The position numbers were made by a program, and so were the translations under genes. Of a stretch of 64,000 nt of DNA, positions 14,324 through 23,300 are shown one piece after another (positions within the stretch are counted from its first letter, which is position 1; each line of letters opens with the position of its first letter). The notes under the pieces were generated by a model. It worked only from the letters and a program-made list of their open reading frames with translations, was not told the DNA's origin and made no database searches. Source of the DNA: JBAZYV01 sp041658345 (GTDB lineage: Bacteria > Patescibacteriota > Gracilibacteria > UBA1369 > 2-02-FULL-48-14); contig JBBAAK010000004.1 of the NCBI GenBank assembly GCA_041658345.1, positions 54,899-118,898 on the forward strand. Reading direction: 5' to 3'.

Positions 14324-17212
14324 TTATTGATTTTCTTCTAAAGGCGCTGGGAATACTTTACCTAAAGGCTTAAAAGTACCTTGATTGAAAATACGGTTGC
14401 TTTCGTAAAGACCAGGTAAAGTAAAACGCGCTGATGCACCATCTTCTGGAGATACCTCTATACAACTAAGCTCTCTAGCCTTTCTAAGCTCAGCAACTTT
14501 ACGATCAAAATCCAACTTACACTCTGTGCGAAGTTTATCTTTTTCTTCTGCAGTAAGTGGCGAATTTTCAAGATCCAACATATCTTCCTCAAAATCTTTT
14601 TGGATTTTTTCTAGCCAAGAACTAAACCAACTAAGCTCTCTAGCCTTTCTAAGCTCAGCCACTTTACAATCAAAAACCAATTGAGCTTCTGTACGAAGTG
14701 ACGAATTTTCAAGATCCAACATATCTTCCTCAAAATCTTTTTGGATTTTTTCTAACATTTTTTCTAACAAAGAACTAACCCAATCTTCTTGTGCAATAGT
14801 TCTAAGAATTTTCGCATTCGTATCCATAGCGACTGCAGGAAGCACAATCTTATCATCGATGAGAACTATTTGAGTAGTATCATACCTAGCATTATCTCGA
14901 ATACTCAAATGAGTAGCATAAGGTCTAAGCGCTTCGCTCCCAACATCCTCAAATCGATTATCTATATGTACCTCATGAGAGTAAATAGAATGGTCCGTAG
15001 CGGAACGAGGTTCAATTGTACGCAATCTTCTATCTAATTCACCTGAGTTCCCATAAGGCTTTTCATAAAAACCAGCAGCTTTTGTATGAGGTATACCAGT
15101 CATAACATAAAAATCTTGTGTCCTCAAATCTACTCCTTGAGCAATAAGTGTAGAGAGCTCTTCTGCAGGGACTCTATAATGTACAAATTGACCTTTCACA
15201 GCACTTTCATCTCTTCTGAACAACATTACGTCATCAAGATTAACAGCTTCACCTTGTAATAAATCACGGATCACAGCCAAATTACCTACAATTTTTGATC
15301 TATTTATTCCAGCACGACGTGCGTCATCAACTTTCTCTGAATCACGAATATCTACCTCAAGAGTGGCAGGAGCCTGACGCCCTTCAACTCTTTTAATTGG
15401 TTGAATATTTGGAACGTTTGGAGATAGAGGTGAATGCGATTTCTCACTATCCAATTTGCTAATTTGATTCAACACACTCCCAGCCACATCAGCTTCAACA
15501 CTACGTACATAATAACTATGGAGAGCATAAACTGCCATCCATTCACAAGTTACATTTATTATAGGGTCATCAACAGAACCATTAAATTTACCATCTTTAA
15601 AATTCCCACGAACGGTACCATTCAAAGTTTTACCATTGTCACACTGCACTATACGGAAAGCCAACTTCCACTGGTGGCCACCATCAGCCGTAGAAGGACT
15701 ATCTGGCATTAAGAACACACGCACTGATTTTGGAATAGCAAGGCAGTCTACCTCCACAGGCTCTACTAGTGGTACCGAAGCATATTGAGAAATTTCATTT
15801 AACAAACGATCTTTATCGTAATCTGAAGGACAAACACATTTTGCAAAGTGAGGGGCTAATGAACGCGGACTATTATCAGTTCTAAAATAATCATCTAACG
15901 CCCGTTGGAATTCAGCAGGATCAAAAAATGCGACCCATGGCAATTTATCTTTATCAATTTGAACGCCATTTGGAGTTACAGAAACTAAATCTTTTACTTT
16001 GCTATTACTTAATATAATTTTTATACAACGAGATACAAAAGCCTTTGGATCTTCTCCGCACAAAGCAATAAAGGTAAACAGCTTTTCAGCGTCCTCTGAA
16101 CCTGCCAATGCAACGACAATAGGCTCAAGGAACTCTTTCTTAAAACCATTTTCCTTACAACAATCTGCCAATAATTGAATCCCAAACGCAACTTCACACT
16201 TGCTGGCAGAATTCAAAACTGCATAAAGAACCACATTGTAAAATCCGATATGTTTTTTAAGTGCAATAGAAAATCTTTTTTCAAAAGATGGATCAGAGTT
16301 GTAAACTTCAAATAAATTAAGGATTCCATCACCCCTCCAGTCTTTGGAATCATAATGATTAAAATACGACTCTAAATTAAAATATGGGCCAGTATTTTCT
16401 ATTTTGGACCCATAAGCCAAAATCGCATTAGCATGAAGACTAGGTGGCAAATCTCTAAATTCATTAAGAAGTGAAGTATATTCAGAAACCGCACCAGGAT
16501 CACGCAATCGTCCAGATACAGCTTGAGCAGAAGAAAGTGTCACCAACTTAGCACATACTTCCGCACATCTGTCACTATACATTTTACGTCTATCAGGATT
16601 CGCAGGATAAATCATGCCACCATCTATCAACTTATCTGGCAGATTTTCGTTAGGTTTAATTCCTCCCAACACAACAGACCAATGAGGGACTCCACATTGA
16701 GCAGTCATAGCATAATTTCTTGCAAAATATATTTTCTCAACAGGTATAGACCTATATTCACGTAAAGCAGCTGTAGAAATGACATCAAATGGAGTACGTA
16801 AAAATGCACAAGAATCAAGCTCACTATTAATTAGAAGCAGTCTGTCTGGAGCAATAGGTGCGTCATATAACGCTGTTTTTAAACTAGCGAATAAACTCAC
16901 AGCATTAATCTCTGATTGCCTACTTAAAGCACCGGAAAGGTACAACATGAGGGCAGTCGCAAAAAGTCTGTCATCACAAATAGCAGTCAACTTAGGATCG
17001 TTAAAACAAGTTGTTAATTTAGAAGCAAAATTTCCAAAAAGACTTGTATTGTAAAGAGAATATTCTTCCAAAATAATTTTTATTTTTTCGAGTTGAGTAG
17101 GCAAATCCCCAGTATATGAGAAGAAAGGCACCAAAGCGTTAGTTAACGCTACAAGCTTATTATCTACTCCATCTAAGGAGGCACTACCCTCAGTTATTTG
17201 ATCCATGTTCAA
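14324..17212 (-). CDS. 962-residue protein of unknown function with tandem coiled-coil repeat
   Basis: No family recognised. There is no signal peptide or clear membrane helix, so it is probably cytoplasmic. Residues 1-470 are mainly helical, with short Cys-containing motifs (for example QLLADCCKENGF). Residues 500-780 look mixed alpha/beta, including a His-rich stretch (H-S-I-Y-S-H-E-V-H-I-D near 757). Residues about 820-917 are an in-frame tandem duplication of a charged helical unit (EKIQKDFEEDMLDLE ... VAELRKARELS), identical over much of its length. The C-terminus continues with a non-repetitive 45-residue segment. A promoter lies just upstream. It is convergent with a small membrane protein gene. 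Confidence 0.8.
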   Translation of the reverse strand: MNMDQITEGSASLDGVDNKLVALTNALVPFFSYTGDLPTQLEKIKIILEEYSLYNTSLFGNFASKLTTCFNDPKLTAICDDRLFATALMLYLSGALSRQSEINAVSLFASLKTALYDAPIAPDRLLLINSELDSCAFLRTPFDVISTAALREYRSIPVEKIYFARNYAMTAQCGVPHWSVVLGGIKPNENLPDKLIDGGMIYPANPDRRKMYSDRCAEVCAKLVTLSSAQAVSGRLRDPGAVSEYTSLLNEFRDLPPSLHANAILAYGSKIENTGPYFNLESYFNHYDSKDWRGDGILNLFEVYNSDPSFEKRFSIALKKHIGFYNVVLYAVLNSASKCEVAFGIQLLADCCKENGFKKEFLEPIVVALAGSEDAEKLFTFIALCGEDPKAFVSRCIKIILSNSKVKDLVSVTPNGVQIDKDKLPWVAFFDPAEFQRALDDYFRTDNSPRSLAPHFAKCVCPSDYDKDRLLNEISQYASVPLVEPVEVDCLAIPKSVRVFLMPDSPSTADGGHQWKLAFRIVQCDNGKTLNGTVRGNFKDGKFNGSVDDPIINVTCEWMAVYALHSYYVRSVEADVAGSVLNQISKLDSEKSHSPLSPNVPNIQPIKRVEGRQAPATLEVDIRDSEKVDDARRAGINRSKIVGNLAVIRDLLQGEAVNLDDVMLFRRDESAVKGQFVHYRVPAEELSTLIAQGVDLRTQDFYVMTGIPHTKAAGFYEKPYGNSGELDRRLRTIEPRSATDHSIYSHEVHIDNRFEDVGSEALRPYATHLSIRDNARYDTTQIVLIDDKIVLPAVAMDTNAKILRTIAQEDWVSSLLEKMLEKIQKDFEEDMLDLENSSLRTEAQLVFDCKVAELRKARELSWFSSWLEKIQKDFEEDMLDLENSPLTAEEKDKLRTECKLDFDRKVAELRKARELSCIEVSPEDGASARFTLPGLYESNRIFNQGTFKPLGKVFPAPLEENQ
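14463..14754 (-). repeat. Tandem in-frame duplication inside the 962-residue gene
   Basis: Copy A is 14463-14613 (151 bp) and copy B is 14628-14754 (127 bp). They are nearly identical except for a 24-bp indel that preserves the frame and a few substitutions, with a 14-bp junction. Near-identity at the DNA level points to a recent duplication. The repeat encodes a charged, probably coiled-coil unit. Confidence 0.9.
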
Positions 17213-17224
17213 TCTAAAAAGAAG

Positions 17225-17244
17225 CTTATTATAACATAAGCTAT
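17225..17244. terminator. Hairpin downstream of the WecG-like gene, overlapping a promoter
   Basis: AGCTTAT and ATAAGCT (7-bp perfect arms) flank six bases. On the minus strand the stem is followed by TCTTTTT, and on the plus strand by ATTTTTTT, so it could terminate in either direction. The stop codon of the wecG-like gene lies 5 nt away. The -10 of the next gene is inside the hairpin. Confidence 0.5.
17228..17236 (-). promoter_or_regulatory. Extended -10 promoter of the 962-residue gene
   Basis: On the minus strand TG-T-TATAAT, hexamer complementary to 17228-17233. The predicted start near 17221 leaves a leader of about 9 nt. The element sits in the loop and arm of the hairpin at 17225-17244. 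Confidence 0.55.
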
Positions 17245-17248
17245 TTTT

Positions 17249-18040
17249 TTAGCAAGCCCCTGTGAACATAGCCCTTATAGGGAACACGAACACAGCATTC
17301 CATATCCTTTTTGCCCTGCCAATTGGATTGCACATCAACCTAAAAAGCCATTCAAGGCCAAACATTCTAAAAAATCTTGGGGCTCTTTTTATATTGCCGG
17401 AATAAAAATCAAAAGATCCACCAACGGCCATAATTAGATTTAACGATTTAAGTTCTTTGCGATGTTGGCAAGCCCACTCTTCTTGTTTTGGCGCTCCATA
17501 GGCAACAAAAAGAACATCAGGCTTAGCTTCTAAAACTTTTTTAAGAGCTTCCTCAGATGGATCGGAATTAGAGAAGCCAGAAACTTTTAAACTCACAAAA
17601 TTTTTCTTAAAAAACTTGGCTGTTTTTTCCGCAGAATCACCGCGTCCACCCAAAAAGAAAACTTTTTTACCACGCAAGGCAGACTCACTAATCACATCTT
17701 TCATAAAATCAGACCCATGAATAATCTCGGGAATTAATTTTGCAAATGGCTTTTTAAAAAACAAAAAAACTATTAAAAAGGGGAGGTAAAGGAATACTCG
17801 CAGTAACTTGTTTTTAATTTGCAAAAGTGTGCTCACAAATTGAAGTCCATGCCCATCCGGAAGCATTAACGTCCCACATTTTAAAGCTTCAAAAAAATCC
17901 GCATTGCGCGAAGCCTCCAAAATTATTTCTGGATTTGGAGTAAAAATTATTTCTTGTTTGCCAGTTTTAAAAACATCACTAACTCTAACAAGAGCTTCTT
18001 TTTTTGTAATTGCAGAAATGTTTACGCCACATAATTTCAT
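17249..18040 (-). CDS. WecG/TagA/CpsF-family glycosyltransferase
   Basis: A 263-residue GT26-family enzyme. Relatives transfer N-acetylmannosamine or its uronate to undecaprenyl-linked glycans at the cytoplasmic face. Motifs: T-P-N-P-E-I-I-L-E-A near 34-43, L-P-D-G-H-G-L near 60-66, K-V-F-F-L-G-G-R-G near 125, K-P-D-V-L-F-V-A-Y-G-A-P-K-Q-E-E-W near 171-187, and V-G-G-S-F-D-F-Y-S-G near 206 with the trailing R-A-P-R-F. A hydrophobic insertion at about 82-100 suggests membrane association. The start overlaps the methyltransferase stop by 4 bp, implying one transcript. The sugar donor is not readable from sequence. Confidence 0.88.
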   Translation of the reverse strand: MKLCGVNISAITKKEALVRVSDVFKTGKQEIIFTPNPEIILEASRNADFFEALKCGTLMLPDGHGLQFVSTLLQIKNKLLRVFLYLPFLIVFLFFKKPFAKLIPEIIHGSDFMKDVISESALRGKKVFFLGGRGDSAEKTAKFFKKNFVSLKVSGFSNSDPSEEALKKVLEAKPDVLFVAYGAPKQEEWACQHRKELKSLNLIMAVGGSFDFYSGNIKRAPRFFRMFGLEWLFRLMCNPIGRAKRIWNAVFVFPIRAMFTGAC

Positions 18041-18693
18041 ACACGAGCGATTGTAACAAAATTTCTATCTTTCTTAAATGAAACCACCTTAAACCCAGCT
18101 TTTCCCAAAAGTTTTCTAAGCCTCCGCGCGGTAAATGCATAATAAAATCTTTTAACTACTTTCCCACTTTGCATTTTCCACGGAATTTGTAGCCCTAAAA
18201 ACCCATACTTTGGCCAAAAGATTGCCCGCAACCACGACCAAAAAAATCTTACTTGCCACAAATTCCAGTTAGTCATAAAAAGATATCCACCCGGTTTCAA
18301 AAGTTTTTTCCAGTTCTTTAACGCACGTAGTTGATCTTTTTTTGGCAAATGATGGAACGAAGCAATCGCAAAAATGGCATCGAATTTTTTATTTAAAATT
18401 AATTTTTCACTAATGTCTTTAAGTAAAAACTCAGCGCCGGGATTCTGTTTTTTCGCCAAGCCCAAAAGCTCACTAGAATTATCCACTCCAACATAAGTTT
18501 TAACGCCTTTCTCTTCCAAAAATTTAAACAGCCTTCCATTCCCACAACCCAAATCCAAAACTTCAAAATCCTCCTTATAATACGGCAAAAAATCCTCAAA
18601 TTCTTTCCACGGAAAACTGCGCGAACAAGAAAACTCCTTGGCAATCGCATTGTAGTCATCCTTGACCTTTTCTTGAATACTCTTATAGAGCAT
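18037..18693 (-). CDS. Trm9/ALKBH8-like SAM-dependent methyltransferase
   Basis: A 218-residue class I methyltransferase. SAM motif I is V-L-D-L-G-C-G-N-G-R near 46-55; V-D-N-S follows near 71 and F-H-H-L-P near 112. The N-terminus (DDYNAIAKEFSCSRSFPW) matches the Y-N-x-I-A-x-x-F-S-x-x-R-x-x-P-W signature I associate with eukaryotic Trm9 and the ALKBH8 methyltransferase domain. The C-terminal R-F-Y-Y-A-F...L-x-x-L-L-x-x-A-G-F also resembles Trm9's R-Y-Y-H-L-Y...L. Those enzymes methylate cm5U34 in tRNA after Elongator. Start ATG 18693 is 9 bp from the divergent elp3 start, which supports the assignment. A general envelope methyltransferase is the alternative, since a glycosyltransferase gene follows. 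Confidence 0.7.
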   Translation of the reverse strand: MLYKSIQEKVKDDYNAIAKEFSCSRSFPWKEFEDFLPYYKEDFEVLDLGCGNGRLFKFLEEKGVKTYVGVDNSSELLGLAKKQNPGAEFLLKDISEKLILNKKFDAIFAIASFHHLPKKDQLRALKNWKKLLKPGGYLFMTNWNLWQVRFFWSWLRAIFWPKYGFLGLQIPWKMQSGKVVKRFYYAFTARRLRKLLGKAGFKVVSFKKDRNFVTIARV

Positions 18694-18702
18694 AATAAGG
18701 TT

Positions 18703-20292
18703 ATGAAAATCCTCTCTCAAGAAGATATACAAAAGCGCTTCATAAAACAAGCATCCTCAAAAAAAATTAAAACAGAGGATGGTTTGCACAAACTAAAAAA
18801 ACAATTCGCAAAAGAATTCCATATACCTTTGCCAAGCAATTTTAAACTCCAAGACACGTATAAAAATCTTTTAGAAGAAGGTTGGAAAGGTGACACGGAA
18901 CTACAAAAACTTCTTAGAAAACGTAAAATTCGCACTCTTTCCGGAGTAAGCATTTTAACAGTTTTAATGAAGGCAAATTCTTGCCCGGGCAAGTGTGTTT
19001 ACTGCCCAAGCGAACCCCAAATGCCAAAGTCATATCTTTCTAACGAACCCGGTGCAATGCGTGCCGTACTCGAGGAATTCGACCCCGCCCGCCAAGTTAA
19101 AACGCGCATAGAAAGCCTAACTCACCAAGGCCACGAAACCGATAAAATAGAAATGATTGTACTCGGCGGAACTTTCCTTTCTTACAACAAAAAATATCGA
19201 ACTGAATTTATAAAATCACTTTTTGACGCCTGCAACGAAGAACAATCAGAATCTCTTAAAGAAGCCCAACAAAAAAATGAATCTGCCCGCCACAGGATTA
19301 TTGGCCTTAGCATAGAAACCCGTAGTGATTCTATTACAAAAGAATCGATTAAAGAACTTCGCAACCTTGGCGTAACAAAAATACAACTCGGAATACAACA
19401 TTTGGATCAAAAAATCCTAGACCTCGTTCAAAGAGGGGAGACCACAGTACAGATGGCAAACGCAATAAAACTCCTGCGCGACAGTGGCTTTAAAATTGCA
19501 ATTCACTTGATGCCAAATTTACCGGGAAGCACTCCAAAAAAAGACTTAAAAATGATTAAAGATTGTTTTAAAAATCCTGACTTTAAGCCTGATCAAATTA
19601 AACTTTATCCTTGCGTTGTGGTGCCATATTCCAAGCTTGAAAATTGGTGGAAAGAGGGCAAATACAAAAGCTATTCGGACCAAATTTTGCTTGAACTTTT
19701 GGAAGAGATGCAACTTTACGTGCCACGCTACGTTCGCATAGAAAGGCTTTATAGAGACATCCCAGGCGAATCGATTTTAGAAGGAAGTCGCACCACAAAT
19801 ATGCGCCAAATTTTAGAAGACCGTGCGAAAAAAGACCCGAAAATGGAGTGCCAATGCATCCGTTGCAGAGAAATTAAGGGCGAATCTTACGACAAAAACA
19901 ACGTCAAATTAGACCTTATAAAATACAAAGCATCAGATGGGGAAGAGCTATTTTTGAGTTTTGTAGACGCTAAAGACAGGCTTTGCGGACTACTCCGCTT
20001 GCGATTCCCATCAAAAGAAAGCCAAAAATCACACTTTTTACCTGAACTTAACGGGTGTGCACTCGTACGTGAACTCCACGTTTACGGCGCCCAAGTTGAA
20101 GTAGGGGAGAACAAAAAAGGCGCATCCCAACATGCCGGCCTCGGCAAACGCCTCCTCAAAGAAGCTGAGTCCTTAGCCAAAAACGCCGGTTTTTCTCGCC
20201 TCGCCATAATCTCCGGCATAGGCGTGCGCGCTTACTACCAAAAACAAGGCTACACCCTACGTGGAACTTATATGATTAAAGACCTTATCTGA
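18703..20292 (+). CDS. elp3: Elp3-type tRNA uridine-34 radical SAM/acetyltransferase
   Basis: A 529-residue stand-alone Elp3. The family builds the carboxymethyl group at U34 (cm5U) using SAM and acetyl-CoA. The radical SAM motif is C-P-G-K-C-V-Y-C, Cys94/98/101, followed by M-I-V-L-G-G-T-F near 150. A Cys-rich linker C-Q-C-I-R-C near 380-386 precedes the acetyltransferase domain (about 395-529) with the acetyl-CoA loop Q-H-A-G-L-G-K-R-L-L and A-Y-Y-Q-K-Q-G-Y. Start ATG 18703 is chosen because the frame upstream overlaps the divergent methyltransferase. It ends in TGA, evidence that TGA is a stop here. Bacterial Elp3 is rare and patchily distributed. Confidence 0.93.
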   Translation: MKILSQEDIQKRFIKQASSKKIKTEDGLHKLKKQFAKEFHIPLPSNFKLQDTYKNLLEEGWKGDTELQKLLRKRKIRTLSGVSILTVLMKANSCPGKCVYCPSEPQMPKSYLSNEPGAMRAVLEEFDPARQVKTRIESLTHQGHETDKIEMIVLGGTFLSYNKKYRTEFIKSLFDACNEEQSESLKEAQQKNESARHRIIGLSIETRSDSITKESIKELRNLGVTKIQLGIQHLDQKILDLVQRGETTVQMANAIKLLRDSGFKIAIHLMPNLPGSTPKKDLKMIKDCFKNPDFKPDQIKLYPCVVVPYSKLENWWKEGKYKSYSDQILLELLEEMQLYVPRYVRIERLYRDIPGESILEGSRTTNMRQILEDRAKKDPKMECQCIRCREIKGESYDKNNVKLDLIKYKASDGEELFLSFVDAKDRLCGLLRLRFPSKESQKSHFLPELNGCALVRELHVYGAQVEVGENKKGASQHAGLGKRLLKEAESLAKNAGFSRLAIISGIGVRAYYQKQGYTLRGTYMIKDLI

Positions 20293-20295
20293 CGG

Positions 20296-20324
20296 TTGTA
20301 AAAACCGCCATTTTAAGGTATAAT
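20296..20324 (+). promoter_or_regulatory. Promoter of the 1182-residue gene
   Basis: TTGTAA (20296-20301), 17-bp spacer, TATAAT (20319-20324). Predicted start about 20331, 14 nt before ATG 20345. This shows the large gene is not merely an elp3 read-through product. Confidence 0.65.
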
Positions 20325-20344
20325 CATAAGATTTAAATTCCACT

Positions 20345-23300
20345 ATGGCAGACCCAGGGCAAAATCCACCAGAAAAAGAACCTACAGAACTCTTCGTTGG
20401 ACCTGTTGAAACTGTCGAAGGATCACCAGAAGCAAAAGCAAAAGTTAATGAGTTTCTTGCACAAAAAGAAGAGGGCAATAAAGTAGCAAAAGCAGTACAA
20501 ACTAAAAGACAACTGCTTTCAACAGAAGTCGCAGTCAGCTCACAATTAGAAAATCAAGAAGTAGATTTATTGAAACAAGTTAACCCTTTAAGAGCACTTT
20601 CAGACACAGATCCGGAAACGAAGGCAATCATAGAATCATCAATTCAAAACTTAATTCTTAAAGCACTCACAGCAGGAATAAAGCCTGAAGATCTCGCAAA
20701 AAGTCCGCTAAGTATCCAGCCTTACATAGAAAAAGATAATGAAAGAGAGACTCTATCTGTAAAAATCTTAGGTGATTTAATCACACATAACGACAAAGAA
20801 ACGCTAGAGGAGTGGCATAAGTGGCTAGACAAAACAAACAAAATTTACGTAAAATCACTAGACAATAAAACTCGTGCAGAAAAGACTAAAACCAGTCCCG
20901 AGAAACCTGATTGGATGAGCCCTAGCATACAAGGTACATTAATAGCCGCCGGAGCACTTGGAGCCGGATATTTTTTATGGAAATATTTCACCAAAGAAGA
21001 AAAGGACAAAAAAATCAGCGACGCTGTAGCAGGAGTAGCCCTTGGAGCCGTAGCACTCGGAACGTTTTTTGGAGGAGAAACAATAGGAAAATGGAGTGCC
21101 GATTATCTCAATTTATCGCTCTCCTCAGAAACAATAAGCAACTTTGGTGAACTTAGAAAAGAAAAGGGAATTTGGGAAGCTATAAAATCATTAACATTCA
21201 GTTCTACAAATCCGGGTATTAAAAAAACAGCAGAGTTATTAAAAATCAAAGAACGCACCATAATCGACGTAAGAGACGTAAAATGGGATGATTTTTCAAG
21301 CATAAAAAGTACCGGAGGAAGAATGGCAAAAAAAACCCTACAAGCAAGCGCAAAAGCGACAGGCCTTGCCAATTTACCGGGCAACAGCATCGCCTCAGAC
21401 GCAAAAACCGCAGAAGAAGAGGATAAAATCGAGCAATTTATCAAAAGACATCTCAACCAAATTGATGGCAGTCCAAGAGATATGACCATAGGAGAAATTT
21501 TGGACCGACTAGAAGAAAAAGGTGTTTTTGGAACTCCGGAGGATGGCAAAGAAAATGCAGATGGGAAAAAAGAGACTAAAGACGAAACTGATGAAACGCA
21601 GGGTGACGAACCAAAAGTCTTGGAAGGAGAAGAAGCTCAAAGTGCATTAGCAAAAAACTTCCCGGGCGTCCAAGCCTCCGTAGAAGGAGTGATAAACGGT
21701 GAAGTAGGAATTGGAGACGCATTGGCAGATATATCAACCAGCGTTTGGGATAGAGCCGGCGCATTTTTATTTAGCGGTGACTCGGTATTTATAGTGAAAG
21801 GAGCCACCGCCATTCCATTTATAAGCAACATGAGCATTATAAAAGATCAACTTGCAGATTTATGTGCTGCGATAGATGGTAGCGGACCGATACGAAACGT
21901 ACCATTCGAGATGGAACAAGCCTACTGGGTTGGAGGATTCGCAGCCGTATCAGCAGGAATAGCGGTATGGAAAGGGCAAGGCGGAGTCTTGAGGGCGGCA
22001 ACAGGCGGAGCTGCCAGAGGCTTCGTATTATCCTATACCTTTACCCCGGAAGTGCTTATCAAATCATGCAAGTATGGAACCGAAGGAAGCCAATATTTAC
22101 GTGGACTTGCCTATGATGCAAAAATATTAATGGCAAACGCCTCACCGGAGGAAAAATTATTGGCGCTACACCAAAGAACAGCATACTGGGGCGAACAATA
22201 CGCAAAGTATTATGATAAATGTCAGAACGAGGCCAGTCCCAAATTTTTTACCAGTACAAAAGCATGGCTATATAAAAAAATGTTTGGAGAAAAATGGAAT
22301 GAAAAAATGAGTACAAGGGCCGGTAAGCACTTTCTTGAATCAAAAATAGACTTATTGAAGGCAACAGGAATAGACAAACCACGTTCCCATCCATCCGTAG
22401 CCAACATATCTACCGAAGCCATCGAATCTATAGAAGTGACGGTAAGACAAGATTTAAGGAATTTGGCAGAATCATTCGCTACAGACCACCCAGTTTCCTC
22501 ACTACCAAAAATCCCGAATTTAGTGGTCTCTGCACCAAAATATGCAACTCATATCGAAGCCGACACCGCACGATGGTCAAGACTAGATATTGACGAAACA
22601 ATGAGAGGGGACATGGAAAGATTTGGGCTCAACAACGAAAGGGTAAGTTTAAGATTAAGAGAATTAGGATTTACAAAACCAGAATTGAAAGAATTATTAA
22701 AAAGCCTCAAAGACGCAGAGGATAAGGGTAAACCAATCAAATACTTAGAAGAGAAGATATTCCAAATAAAAAATCCACGTTTATGGAAAGCTGCGACAAA
22801 ACTAAAAGGTACGATTGGGGTACTTGGAGCCATCTATATGTTCGCAGACATATCAACCTCGGAAGATAAATTTAATACAGCGGGAGCACATGCAAGCGGA
22901 ATGGCCGGATTCACAGTAGGAATGAAGGCAGGAGGAATGTTGCCACTCCCGGGAGTACCGGCAAGAGCTATAGCAGGAATTGCCGGTGGACTTGCAGGCG
23001 CCACAGGCGGAGTAACGGCTTGGAATGCCTGGGGAGAACCATACCTGGAAGAAAACTTCCCAAATAGAAACCAATTTTTTAAAACATGGGAGGGGAGAGC
23101 GGTTACAGATATGCTTGCCGTCTTAGGTGGAGCCCATATAGGAGGAACCCTAACCTACATAGGAGAATCCACACTTGGTATAGGCCAAGGAGTAGACGCA
23201 AAGACAGACCCATTGGAGTACCTTAAAGAAACGACCTACACCGCCCATCCGGATTTTGTGAAAGAAATGTTCGCGGGTGATAGACTTAACTTCTTTGGAA

